Notes: generated by a model not told the origin, from the letters alone. 64,000 nt of DNA from Notospermus geniculatus (GCA_002633025.1 NMRB01000638.1:224112-288111), one strand, 5' to 3'. Shown: positions 43,601-54,189, numbered from the stretch's first letter. Numbers and translations: made by a program.

Positions 43601-44078
43601 ATGGCAGGCTAGCAGCGGATGTGCACAATGTCCCTTTAAATTTATAGCAATTAGGCAACTCGGATAAGTATCCTACCAGCAGCGGAAAGTTTTTCGACGT
43701 ACATGCAAATGTACAAAGGCCCAATACGTTGACACTTTAGTGAAAGCTTAATCTAAACATGACATAACAGGCCCGTAGCACTCAGCCCTCTGATGAGTGA
43801 GGGGGCCCGGATCCCGGATTGACAGAAGGGGGGACGTAGCTCGACGGAGGCGGTGAAGACCGGAAAGTGGGACGCCGGCCAAAGGGGGTCTGGGGGCGCT
43901 CCCCGAAAAAAATTGACACTTTAAGTGCTTTAGATAGTCGCATCTGTAGTCGCCCCTGTTTTAGTCGCAGGTGTGCGGCGCCCTTAAGGTAAGAAATTTT
44001 GTGAGGACGTTGAAAAGTCTTACCAACAACTGCCAAAAGTCCAAGTAGGCACAACAGGAAAGGTCTTGTCAGCTGCAT
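40641..44078 (-). CDS. Serine protease paralogue (protease 2) lacking a detectable catalytic-histidine exon
   Basis: Exons recognised on the minus strand: 44078-44024 (signal peptide [18 protein letters not shown], phase 1 out), 43580-43447, 42619-42470, 42349-42204 and 40811-40641 (ends TAG/TAA-type stop after KQNRLM). The last four correspond one-to-one to exons 3-6 of protease 1, with the same phases and nearly the same lengths (134, 150, 146, 171 nt). Asp is present in NDVAIVKL and Ser in GDSGGP. Position 189 is Asn (NVCQGDSGGP) and 226 Ser (SPSVFT). The counterpart of protease 1 exon 2 (propeptide, activation site, AAHC) is absent from the gap-free 443 bases between exons 1 and 3. Direct joining of those exons would shift the frame. 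The donor after NVCQ is GC rather than GT. It could be a decaying gene, a catalytically dead relative, or a mis-assembled locus. Confidence 0.85.
40898..41107. mobile_element. MITE with perfect taaaggagcacggtattg terminal repeats (protease 2 last intron)
   Basis: The left 18 bases (taaaggagcacggtattg) and right 18 bases (caataccgtgctccttta) are exact inverses. 210 bp, no coding content. Confidence 0.88.
41108..41405. repeat. Inverted-repeat-rich tract (cacgattgaaatcgcgatc)
   Basis: Repeated words atcgtggtcttaatcgtgga, gtaatcgtg(a/g)tgatccta, and the pair gttttgaacggttcaaaa. It has the look of a degraded palindromic element. No gene. Confidence 0.5.
41406..42165 (+). repeat. Tandem array of an approximately 210-bp unit, 3.6 copies
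   Basis: Units begin with gtgagaccatttttatatgt at about 41407, 41615, 41825 and 42035. They are nearly identical, which implies recent amplification. Each unit contains gtttttgcagcctcccaaaa, an acceptor-like motif. A further, isolated unit fragment abuts the single N at 49177. The array ends 39 bases from the GC donor of protease 2. Confidence 0.93.
42719..43385 (+). repeat. 36-47-bp minisatellite containing a 77-base N gap (protease 2 intron)
   Basis: Units are gagatgaggtagcacacaaa, ggttttagctcacagacata, gctcgca, shortened on the left. The gap at 42929-43005 lies inside the array, so its true length is unknown. Confidence 0.92.
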
Positions 44079-45071
44079 TTTAGATCAAACTGAAATGAAT
44101 TGTGCCGAACATTCATTTGATGATAGAATACGGACCCGCGTATGCAATACGTGTTCATTCTGTCAGCGGGAAAGGAAGTAACGAAACTAGGTAGGCCTAG
44201 ACTCTGCGGTCGATATCTTCAACTATTTTGATCACGAAATTATCAAAATTTTAATTCTGATTCAGTTTTCTAACTGGTTCAATCACGAAATTATCAAAAT
44301 CATAAATAAGGCAGTAAAAAATAAAAGTGGAAAATAAAAAGTGGGAAATTTCGGAATTTTGCGCGAATTTTTAAATTTCTTATATTGGGAGAACATTTTT
44401 CCTATTTTGAGAAATTTTCTTAAAATGACATGACATTTTGTCTGGTTTTTCGGGCGATATTTCTCAAAATGCGAAAAAATTCTCCCAATTTGTGAAATTG
44501 ACAAATTCGCACAAGATGCCAAAATTTCCCACTTCTTATTTTCCACTTTTATTCATTCTTACTCCCTTAAATTCGATGTCACTTTTTTACGAAATTATCA
44601 GAAAAACACAAAGCAAGAAAAACGGGAGGAATTGTACCTACGTGAGAGTCTGTTATTGTCTTGAATTCCGATGGTTTATTGTCGGTCCAGCTTCCACTGT
44701 CCCTCCGAGTTTCCGCGCGCGTAGTAGCAAAACGTTTATAAAACGCTGTATAGCTTCTGTCTGATATTTGAGGGATAGCCGTAATAGGGCACACTTATCA
44801 CACTATAATGATACTTAACTCGCACAGCAGACAACTAAACGGGTAGATTACTTGTGACAAGCCCAAAAAGTATGATTCGCATGCAAAAGTTATACACATG
44901 TTGATTTTTCCTGAGCAACATTTGAACTACATTTCTGAGCAACACGATCTTTCTACCCAGTACACAAAGGTCAAAATATCATACAACCTACATTTAAACA
45001 TACAGGGAACACCTTGTGTTCGGATTCATCACCATGTAGCCCTACCCTAAATCCTGCAGCACACGTCACCG
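44079..45071. other. Upstream region of protease 2, includes AT-rich inverted repeat
   Basis: At 44279-44560 the sequences aaaagtggaaaataaaaagt, gggaaattt and aaatttcccacttcttattt, tccactttt face each other, with ttgggagaacatttt/ aaaattctcccaa nested inside. The rest shows no exon. Confidence 0.55.
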
Positions 45072-45362
45072 CTTTCGTTGCTCATACAGGCAATTTTCGT
45101 GGTCGCCAAGGAAATGGCCAAGTGCGCCGTGGCCGGCAACGACCACTCACCAAGGAAATTCTGTGGTGACCACGAATTGCCACAAGTTGCCGAAAGTCAA
45201 ACCAGTTTGATTTCTCACCACGAAAATTGCTCGTAGTTGCCAGTTGTGGTGATGCGTGGCCATCAGCAGCACACGAGACCACTGAGTGGTGACGTCTGCT
45301 GTAAACCGGCAACCACCACAAAAATTGCCGACCATGAAAATTGCCTGTACGAGCAACGAAAG
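45072..45362. mobile_element. Inverted-repeat element with ctttcgttgctcatacaggc ends
   Basis: Left ctttcgttgctcatacaggc, aattttcgtggtcg; right cgaccatgaaaattgcctgt, acgagcaacgaaag. The interior has repeated ttgccg/cggcaa and ggtggt words. 291 bp. Confidence 0.75.
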
Positions 45363-45650
45363 TGGCCAGGGGCGGATCTAGGATTTGCCAAGGCAGGCCC
45401 GGATTTAGAGGGGGGCACATGGGGCACGTCCCCCCCCCCCCATTTTTTGAGGGGCAATGATTTTTTTACTGCATTTTTTGGAAATCGTCTTGTATTTCAT
45501 GTCTAAGATGCTGGGAAATCGCATCTCAGAGCTTTGATTTTTCAAATTTTTGACCCCCCCCTTCGTGTGCACGCACCTGCGGTTCGCGCCAACTGAGGGC
45601 TTCGCCCTCGGGGGTGTGCCCTCCTTATAAACCCTGGATCCGGCCCTGCA
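45363..45650. mobile_element. Family G-like element with ggggcggatct / ggatccggccct ends
   Basis: G-rich left end (cccggatttagagggggg) and right end ccctggatccggccctg. A family G-type interior includes gggaaatcgcatctcaga. Homopolymer C runs at 45430-45441 are a likely assembly weak spot. Confidence 0.55.
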
Positions 45651-47084
45651 AAGGCACTTTTTTGATGATTGGCATTGGCCATAACACCATCACAGACATA
45701 AGTTTATCTACACCTGATACCTTGAATATTTCAGGCGCCTGAGATAAAATAAAAACTTCGTCATTTGAAAAAAAAATAATTACGTGTCCTTGCCCAGCCA
45801 CCGTAAATATGACATCCATCGTATATTCGTTACCTCAAGTGATAAACATCATCCTGTCAATTGTACTTATTACCCACTCGCGAAAATACTCAAAACGAAA
45901 ATGTTTATTGATTATTAAAGTAAACGTAGAATCACTCCATGCCCGGTTTGGAGAAGTTGCTCTTCCAGTAGTCAGCTTCACGAATGCCAACAGAACACAC
46001 GTCCATGTCGCAATAATGTCCCAACAGTATTTTTTCGTCAAAAAAGACTTTTTCCCAAAAGGTTTTAGAAAACGAAGTGACTATTTACCCGGCTGCCGGT
46101 CGTATTCACCCGGCTGCCGGTCAAGCAGTGGACAAAAAATCCCTTGTTTAACCGGCTGCTGTTTCACCAACGGTAATGTCCGCCGCGTCCGCTTCTGACC
46201 CCTAAGATACCCGACTATAGATAGATATTTCTGGAGAGGGCTTTTCGTAGTTAATTCATTGGTGCCTCATGAACAAGTTGTCTGTCCAATGCGCCGTAAC
46301 TCACAAAAACTACAAATACATTTCTGAATTAAGTACATGTATTTATTGATGGTTTTTCGTAACATGTGGTAGTACATCTTTGAAAGACGGGAGTAACTTT
46401 CCCAGCTGTTTGCTCAAGCCGCATGCTGCAGCAGTCTATCCAGTCTGGACACTCCTTCCTCCTTTCCTCTTCAGCCAACATGAGGCAGAAGTCATTCCAT
46501 TCCGGACACTCCTGCTCCCGTTCCTATTCAGCCAACATGAGACAAACGTATCTTCTCCCTGTGGAAATGCATGGGAAAAAGGCAATGGAGTATGACTTTC
46601 CTCATCAAGGAATTACACATATGTACATTAATCCCACCTTAGGCGAGACTTTTTTTATGACTTGTTTCTCGGACATGTCTACTGACAAATTATGTGAGGA
46701 GGGAGGGAAAAAAATTAAAAAAAATATTTTTTTTCAGCATTTTTTGATTTCACGAAGGATATTTAGCCTGTTTACGAAGCGGAGGAAGAAATAAAAATAA
46801 ATATTTTATTTTTTTTCAAAAAACAGGCTTTCAACCATCGGCGGATCCGTGAAATGGGAAAAAATGAAATTTTATTTTTTTTCTATTTTCTAAAAATGGT
46901 CTGCGGCGGATCCGCGAAACAAGTCATAAAAAAAGCCTCGCCTTACAGTCCATTTATTTGGGTAGCAAACTGGCTGATTAGAATGTAGCATGTCGGTACT
47001 TATAAGCTGTTCAGCAATGTCAATGTACGTACATGTATGTACATGTCATGTACAGTTAGTTAACAATTACCGTATGTCGGTGTA
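45651..47084. other. Intergenic region, no gene seen
   Basis: Contains a short inverted stretch around 46650-46930 (gcgagactttttttatgact / caagtcataaaaaaagcctc gc with A/T-rich interior and ggcggatccg words) that looks like another palindromic element. Small open frames have no homology. Confidence 0.4.
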
Positions 47085-47245
47085 ACATCCGCCAGTATTT
47101 TCGTATGTCAGTTTCCCCTTATTGTTTGGGAAACGCTGGCCGATAAACCGACACATTTTTGTGTGCCTCCTATTGTCAGATAATAGTAGGGGAACACTCA
47201 CTGATGGGTAACATTCATAGACCGAACACTGTCCTGATTGAAAAT
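47085..47245. mobile_element. Interspersed inverted element F, copy 2
   Basis: Reverse-oriented relative of 25840-26020 (ccttattgtttgggaaacgc, taatagtaggggaacactca). Confidence 0.55.
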
Positions 47246-47868
47246 ACTAGGACAGACGCAAGCAAATGCATAAAACCATCATGGCGCCCGCTGGTCTATA
47301 TTTAGCTCGGGGAAGCCCCGTGGGCAAAATGGCAATTGTATCACTGTTCACTGCCCGTTTGAGGCATTTAGCTTGCATGGGTTTTAGGCAGCAATAAGCT
47401 GTTTGGCTTCTTTCATTCACATGAGCTAAAGCCAACGTTGATCTCAAGCAAAAATCCATGTTTTCCTGAAATTTACTCATGATTAATACGAGATCATCAT
47501 GATCATGATCATGCCCAAGTTGTGGGAACCGCCATCTATTGGAGCTTGTAGAATGACGTCACTCTCGTCGGAATTCCGCCGTAAGATCATTTGATTTCAC
47601 CGGTCTTCGAATGCAAGCTGCCCAGAAGACCGGGTACCAGTCTATAACATTCAAAACGTTACACCGGTTGTTCAATCACTGATTGTGTTCTGTACAATTC
47701 CACTCTGATTTGCTGCTACACATGGGTAGTCAAAGCTTACTTAGCAGATTATCAGTAGAATCTTGACAGATAAACCTGTCTACATCAAAGTGGTAGAATT
47801 TAATGAAAAATAAAATTCTGCATTCACCATATAAATCGCAGTCTCACTGTACTGATTAGGGAGGTTTC

Positions 47869-47976
47869 GCAAGCGCCCGGTTAGGCCCTACGACGACGTT
47901 TATCTATTGTGTGGGTATACCCAAACAATAGATAAACGTCGTCGTAGGGCCTAACCGGGCGCTTGCGAAACCTCGC
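47869..47976. mobile_element. Near-perfect 108-bp hairpin element with TA flanks
   Basis: gggaggtttcgcaagcgccc, ggttaggccctacgacgacg, tttatctattgt is followed, after a few bases, by acaatagataaacgtcgtcg, tagggcctaaccgggcgctt, gcgaaacctcgc. The arms are essentially identical over about 50 bases. The first bases are shared with families A and C. Confidence 0.88.
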
Positions 47977-47994
47977 TATTATCAGTCTTCCTAC

Positions 47995-49176
47995 CTGTTT
48001 TGCTGAACAAAGACCACATGACCCCTTACAGAATATGCTCATGTATTCATCCGTCGCGCACCTGTTTTCCTTGGCCCATACTTGACACGGCTGTTCGTAG
48101 TCCTTGCAAACTCCTGAAGGAAAAAAATAAAGGGGAAATGAATACCTCCGAACAACGGTCAAGTACCCCGTACAGGCTTATCAAACCGTGCTAGCCGTGT
48201 TCCCCACTACTGGAGATACCAACAGAATGCATGTACCGTACCAAGTTCAAAAAATTCTGCCCTTGAAGACAGTAGAGAATAGTGAAGTCATAGAGAGTTT
48301 CTTTATTGTCGTTGTTTTGAGATATTAGGGAGTTTAAGAAACTTTACGACAACGTTATTTTTTGTACCGAAAATACAATATATAATACGTGTATAATCTG
48401 GTGAATTCGTAGTATGAAAAATAACGTTGTCGTAAAGTTAACGTTTATCGTTTGATTTCTTAAACTCCCTATTGGGGAGGTTTCGAAATCAAACGATAAA
48501 CCAAACTTTTACGACGACGTTATTTTTCATACTACACATTAACCAGATTTTGCATTGCATTTTCGGTACAAAAATAAAGTTGTCGTTAACGTTTACGTTT
48601 ATCGTTTGATTTCGAAACCTCCCTAATAACAGGCAGTGACCAGGCACCAGGTTCGACTTGTACCATGGTGAACTTGAAGCTGTCTCGATGAATTTGACGT
48701 ACTCGATCGTGTCGCCAGCGACATGTTACCATGACAACAGTCACGTGACCTGTCACGTGACTCCTTTTGTTTCTGACAATAGATTCCTTCTGTTTCCAAG
48801 GACTCCTTTTGTTTCTAACAATAGCACTCTTTCTAACAATAGCTATTTTTCCAATCACAGTAGCTATTGTTTGACACAATAGCTATTGTTTCTATAAATA
48901 GCATCATGACGTCATCGGAATCACCTCAAAAGGGGTACAGATTGACATACCTTACTACTCAACATATTTGGAGCTTCGGTTCGTACACGTCACCAAAGTG
49001 TGGAAATGCGTCCATTATTTTTTGCTTATACATGTAAAACGCATTCTTTCTCTGCTCACTATCGTCGTCTTCCTACCTTTTTTGCCTGGGCAAAGACCAC
49101 ATGACTTCTTACATCTCCTGTGCATGACTCTTGTATTTCTCGGGCAACCGTATCCCTCGGCCCAATATGGACAGTN
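47995..49176 (-). CDS. Two ShKT-domain exons of an incomplete gene
   Basis: Exon 48113-47995 encodes a full ShKT module: VCKDYEQPCQVWAKENRCAT then DEYMSIFCKGSCGLC, i.e. the six-Cys pattern with YM and SC..C. Upstream on the minus strand, 49176-49077 encodes most of a second module (CPYWAEGYGCPRNTRVMHRR then CKKSCGLC). The second exon ends in phase 1 and the first starts by completing that codon, so they are consecutive exons. Both have GTAGGAAG donors. The 5' part of the upstream exon is cut by the single N at 49177. ShKT modules are six-cysteine domains found in secreted enzymes (metalloproteases, trypsin-like proteases, peroxidases) of invertebrates and in channel-blocking peptides. No enzyme domain is visible here and toxicity is not implied. 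The protease 2 signal exon lies downstream, so these exons belong to another gene. Confidence 0.75.
48328..48623. mobile_element. Two adjacent MITE family A copies (copies 3 and 4) in ShKT intron
   Basis: 48328-48469 (gggagtttaagaaactttac ... tttgatttcttaaactccc) and 48475-48623 (gggaggtttcgaaatcaaac ... gtttgatttcgaaacctccc), separated by 5 bases. Both have the mirrored cgataaac/gtttatcg interior. Confidence 0.88.
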
Positions 49177-49177
49177 T

Positions 49178-49366
49178 GACGATAACATTGTTTTTGCAGC
49201 CTCCCAAAAAGTTAGTGTGTCAGATCAGGCCGTGGATGGGATATGAAATGCTTTGTTGACCGGGCAGGTTTGCTCTCAAAGTCACCCGTTTATTTCCATG
49301 AAGAGAAGTTTTGATTGTTGTGAGACCATTTTTATATGTTAAAGTATATGTCTGTACGTACATGTA
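49178..49366 (+). repeat. Isolated fragment of the 210-bp tandem unit directly after a single N
   Basis: tgacgataacattgtttttg, cagcctcccaaaaagttagt through to gtatatgtctgtacgta matches the units at 41406-42165 almost exactly. It begins mid-unit at the single N (49177) that truncates the ShKT exon. Confidence 0.92.
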
Positions 49367-49416
49367 TGTCCTGTACGTACAAAAATAAGAGTTGCAGTTA
49401 CGTTCTTACATTGTAA

Positions 49417-49676
49417 TACGGAGGTTTTGAAATCAAACGATAAACGTAAACGTTAATGACAACGTTATTTGTGTACCGGAAATGCAATATGAACTCTGGT
49501 TAATGTGTAGTATGAAAAATGACGTTAGGGAGTTTAAAAAATCAAACGATAAACGTTAACTTTACGACAACGTTATTTTTCATACTGCTAATACACCAGA
49601 TTATATATTGCATTTTCGGCACAAAAAATAACGTTGTCGTAAAGTTACCATGTATCGTTTCATTTCTTAACCTCCC
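49417..49676. mobile_element. MITE family A copies 5 (truncated) and 6 (complete)
   Basis: A left part (49417-49525) beginning cggaggttttgaaatcaaac stops at gaaaaatgacgt. A complete copy follows, 49528-49676 (gggagtttaaaaaatcaaac ... tttcttaacctccc), with TA on each side. This is consistent with one copy inserted into another. Confidence 0.85.
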
Positions 49677-49759
49677 TATTAAGTCAGTCTTTCAACTTAA
49701 AGTGACATATCACCACTGTGCAGCCAGTATGTTTTTGATGCCACATTTTGCCCCCTTTT

Positions 49760-49995
49760 CAAACTAAATCGAACGACTGAAACATTGCAATGAATCATAA
49801 ATCATGCTTGGAACAGCTGAACTATAGTACGAATGAAAAACAACCCCCATGGGTCCCATCAATAAACTTCAACACAAGCAAGGGACATGTTCTCCCTGCT
49901 GTATCACCTCAGAGGTCGGCCAAGTTGGCCAACAATCGAACATTTCATCGAAGAAAATACCAGTTTATAGAAATGAGATTCTTGTCAATGAGTGA
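49760..49995 (+). repeat. Dispersed 220-bp repeat, copy 1
   Basis: Shares gactgaaacattgcaatgaa, catgggtcccatcaataaac, tcggccaagttggccaacaa, tcgaacatttcatc with 51315-51535 in the same orientation. No recognisable coding content. Confidence 0.75.
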
Positions 49996-50737
49996 AATCT
50001 GTCATACATGATTGTACTGTTGAAATGGAGTATGGTGTTGTGAAGATACTTAAAGCGAACTGGTCATGCCAGTCAAGGTGTCTGAATAGAGAATCAAACG
50101 CCGCCATCTTGAATCTATTACTGTGCTCACATCGGGAATTTATTGCCTACTAAGACCATATTTGCACAACTGCTGTGGCTTTGCTGCCTTTGAATAGCAT
50201 TTTAGAACACAGTCAACTGCAAATCTAGGCTTACCTAGGGATGAAATCCACTAAAATACGAAATTTGTAATTTTGAAATTATGGGCCACGAAATTATTCT
50301 TTTGTGTCATTTTTGACTGCCGTGACTATTTCCCTTTAAGCGATGGCTGTCACAAACAGCATCGGGACTAAATATTAGGTCATTCACTTGAACGATGAGA
50401 CTGGGGCTAATGGGAATTACTTTAGAGGCTATTTAGCGCGAGAGCAGCTGTAGATCTGACTGTCAAGGGTCGAGGCAGAAAAATAGTCCACTTGAGAATC
50501 CCTTAGGTTTTTTTAGGGATGTGGCCTTCGTACCTCATCAGGTTTTTCGCGACACCGTGCTGCCTGGTACGTGTAGTTATTATTCCACGGAGACACGTCA
50601 ACTTCTTCTCGACGAAACTAAAGTCATGAAAGTGGTTCATTGGCCGGTGCCCATAATTATTTCCATCGCGTGGCGAAAATTATTTCCACGTACACCGCAT
50701 TGGTATTACGGGCTAGATAGGGTCAGGGAAGTTAGCT
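49996..50737. other. No gene seen
   Basis: Unique-looking sequence. Short frames such as that at 50521-50769 are not supported. Confidence 0.4.
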
Positions 50738-50872
50738 CCCAGTTCCCAGTTCCTAGTAACTTATTCTGAATAAGTAACTAGTAACTAGGACACAGTTACT
50801 AGTTCCCAGTTCCTAGTTACTTATTCCGAATAAGTAACTAGGAACTGGGAACTAACTTCACCTACGTGGCTA
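50738..50872. repeat. Palindrome of gttcccagttcctagttactta words
   Basis: gaagttagctcccagttccc, agttcctagtaacttattc is mirrored by aagtaactaggaactgggaa, ctaacttc, with an internal second inverted pair centred on gaataagtaac. Short snap-back element. Confidence 0.75.
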
Positions 50873-51314
50873 GATAGCTCTTCTTTCAGGACAAATGTCC
50901 ATTAAGTAGTCGCCGATTTCTTCTTGAACCCAAATTGAAGATCAGATGATGCAAATACCTCATGATCGTTTTCCATTAGGATGTTACACTACCCTAGCAG
51001 AATGTCTGTTTTTACTCGCCGTACGGGCCCCGGAGTGGATATGTGACTGGGGCTTTGTCCATGTTATCAGGGGACTCAGCCTTGGCTTCCTGTATACATA
51101 ATGGTATACGGTTTATGGACACGCCGATTAACAATGGCTTCACGGTGGCGAACCCTTTGCGGAGGCTTTGTTAACCGGCGTGTCCGCCCCATACCTCTAT
51201 GTACAGGAAGCCTGTAAATCTGAAGTCAGGTGTCATCTCATAGCTTATCATAGCTCCATGCACTGTAGCTAGTAGTGAGCTGCTTTTTTAAATTCTACAT
51301 CGTTCTCCCTTTCA

Positions 51315-51535
51315 AAACTTGCTGAACAACTGAAACACTGCACCGAGTCATAAATCATGATGAAACAGGCTGATGTATGGTACGAATAAAGAACAGCGCC
51401 CATGGGTCCCATCGATAAAATTCAATACAGGCAATGGACATGTTCTCTCTCCTGTATCACGTCAAAGCTCGGCCAAGTTGGCCAACAATCGAACATTTCA
51501 TCAAACGAAAATACTATTGTACAGAAATGCACACA
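51315..51535 (+). repeat. Dispersed 220-bp repeat, copy 2
   Basis: Diverged direct copy of 49760-49995. The two are about 1.55 kb apart. Confidence 0.75.
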
Positions 51536-51580
51536 ATGATTAATTACAATAAAAGTACAGCAGCTCTTTCATTACATGTT

Positions 51581-51879
51581 AATTTCGTTCCGTTGATTAC
51601 ATCCCTCTGGGATGAGAGTTCAGAAAAACCGAAGATTTGCCAACTGCTACGAAAAAAGTGTCTGGAAGATAGCCCTTGACCAAATTCCAAATTCGGATGA
51701 TTCGCGCCACCTTTCCCGCAGCAGCGTCCTCGCCAATCAGCTGATCTAATCAACATCCATGCGGGACAAACAAACCGAGAGATAACCATTGAAGCAAATA
51801 AGCACTTCTGAAATCTAATTGGCAAATCTTCGGTTTCCTGAACTCTCATCCCAGGGGATGTAATCAACGGGATGAAATT
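51581..51879. mobile_element. Inverted-repeat element with 60-base arms
   Basis: Left arm aatttcgttccgttgattac, atccctctgggatgagagtt, caga; right arm tgaactctcatcccagggga, tgtaatcaacgggatgaaat. The inner words ccgaagatttgcca/tggcaaatcttcgg are also mirrored. Confidence 0.75.
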
Positions 51880-52173
51880 TTATTTTGTCCCGAAATTCGG
51901 TACTTTTTTAGCAGTGTTGTTCGATTGCGTTCTAGATTCTCCCTACCGCACTGCGCTGGGTTCACCAATTCCAGCCGTGCCGTGCATTCCAACCTCGGCC
52001 AAACTCACAACGCCGATCGCCACGGGTACCGTACTTGCTAGTGTATAACGATTACGAAGTGGCTATTTATCAAGCCCGGCTCGCTGAACAGTACGCAAAA
52101 TTGGGCTTAAACGTCGAGCTGGCCGTATTTCCGGAACCAGGTGACAGATACACGTCTCTTACTTCAGTGTGTT

Positions 52174-52240
52174 GATTGGCACATTGCAAAGATGTTGGTC
52201 TTACAACCCTGAGGTCGAGGGTTCGATTCCCGTGTGGTCA
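52174..52240 (+). mobile_element. tRNA-like SINE head or tRNA relic
   Basis: ggtcttacaaccctgaggtc, gagggttcgattcccgtgtg, gtca has a perfect B box, a V-loop-like ctgaggtcg and a recognisable anticodon-arm region. The 5' acceptor strand does not pair with the 3' end, so a functional tRNA is unlikely. A similar 'ttacaa..ga.ggtcg..ggttcga' string occurs on the minus strand at about 26575-26610. Confidence 0.45.
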
Positions 52241-52819
52241 TAATGTTTTTTCATTATTTTTCTCTTTTTGTTTTCCTTTTCTTAGAAAATTATGTTGACT
52301 TTTCCGAATTTCTACAAAGAACAACTGGTGAATTGTTTTTTTCTTAGTGGTGACACTGATAAAATCGTCTACAGAATCGTTGCATCATCCTGGGCACACC
52401 CTATGTGTTCGGACTCGCCGGCAGATTCTGACCCACAAACCCCAGCGGATTAATCTTCAGACTAACGAAAACCGAGAGTCTGAAGCTAGGCATGCGACCA
52501 CAGTGTCTAAGATTTGGGTCATCACGCAGAAACAAGGGTTGAATAAAGGATAAATTGGCTTCGCAGACCCCCATGTTGCGAGCAATGAAACACCACCACA
52601 CTGCCGACTTCCCAACTAAACAAGCTGAAGCCATTGCATGTTCATGAGGAGGCCTGTCTTTATTACCAGCTCGACGAACAATGCCGATTTTGAAGCTTGA
52701 TTGTCAAGCTAGCTCGATAAATAACACTGAATCCACGTACTCCTCATCGAGCGGCTTGACAAATAAGACCGAAAGTAGTGCTTATTCATCGAGCGGCTTG
52801 ATAAATAAACCCGGTCTAC

Positions 52820-53045
52820 ACAAAAACTCTGTTTTTGAAGCAAAAACCATGATTTTGTTCATAAACTGAGTTTTTGTCGACAAAATCCTAGATTATGTCA
52901 AAAACCCAGTTTTTGTCGGACAAAATGGTAGTTTTATGGACAAAATCTTAGATTTTGTGACAAAAAGTGAGTTTTTGTTAACAAAAACTCAGTTTATGAG
53001 ACAAAAACTCAGTTTATGAGACAAAATCCTAGTTTTTGTCATTAA
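52820..53045. repeat. Minisatellite of self-complementary units (acaaaaactcagtttttgtc)
   Basis: About nine imperfect 22-26-base units, each close to palindromic (gacaaaatcctagattttgtc, acaaaaactcagtttatgag). Typical of a hairpin-forming satellite. Confidence 0.85.
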
Positions 53046-54189
53046 TGTACAAACGGCTGAATGCCATTAGCAGCAGTGTAATAGTCTCTGAAATTGAATT
53101 AATTTTCAAGGGAGAGAACATTCTATCGATGGCCTATTCAAAGCATTAGAGCTTCACAATTACAAGATAACTTCGTTTTCCTTCCGTTAGTGCGTGGGGA
53201 ATTTGATCTGGCTGTTGACATCAGTTGCTGCCGCAAAAAATGGCGTTACCACCTTCTTTCTCATTTCAAATTGATTTTATACGCTGTTTGTTTTCGTACA
53301 CTTTTTCTGATTCCTCCATTCAAGCCTGAGTAGAGGGAGTTGGTACAACCAGTATTTTTTTATGTTTGTATTTTTTCTTAGGCGAGAATGGTATCAAACA
53401 AATGTTTCCCCAAGATACAGAAACAAAAATTGAAAATTAATGTTTCATTCTGTTCGAAGCCAACACTCCTTGTTGTGGTTGAAAGAATAAAACTTATTTG
53501 GCCGTATTGTAGAAGCTTCCTGAAATATAATGTTAACCTTGTTTGCAGGGCAGAATACAAAAGCCTAAAGTGGACCATAGAGTTAAGGAGAGGGTTCTAG
53601 AATACGGGCCATGGACTTTTGGCATTTCGAATTCAAGGACAGTGCAAATCAAAAGACCTCGTGAAAACTCTCCGAATAAACCGGGGAAGCAAACAAACGT
53701 CGGTCCTGTCCTTCCATTGGACGTGGGTGCACGGTTCTCCTGATGCTTCGCTTCAGCAGCAGAGAAAAACATGCGAACTCAAGAGATGAATTGCAGTAAT
53801 TATTTAGAATCTCCAACATGACAATGAAAAAACCAAGCAATTCTGTGCGACAATTAAAAACCAGCCAATTCTGCTAAGAATAGATTTAGACATCCAAGTC
53901 ATTTCAGATGCAACCCAATCTGTTCTCGAGCACTGGATACGCAGGATGGAGGGATATGAAATTCACAAGTGACAATTTCTTGTAGCTCCGGACATTCACT
54001 GAGTAAAAATTTACAAAACAAAGAATGAATTTGCTTTTACTGTCCTACAACAAGAGTTATTACAGTATTACATCTAGTAGTTCGTGTCTTCACCTCATTT
54101 TTGGTTGGTGCTGGTGGTGTTCATACCTCATATTAAAAGTCTGCAGTATCGCAACGTAAATACCTCTGTACAGATTGCTACCTTCTGTA
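53046..54189. other. No supported gene
   Basis: Contains unassigned open frames around 53388-53743 (e.g. VLEYGPWTFGISNSRT) that do not match a family I recognise. They may be part of the degraded element that follows at 54190. Confidence 0.35.
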
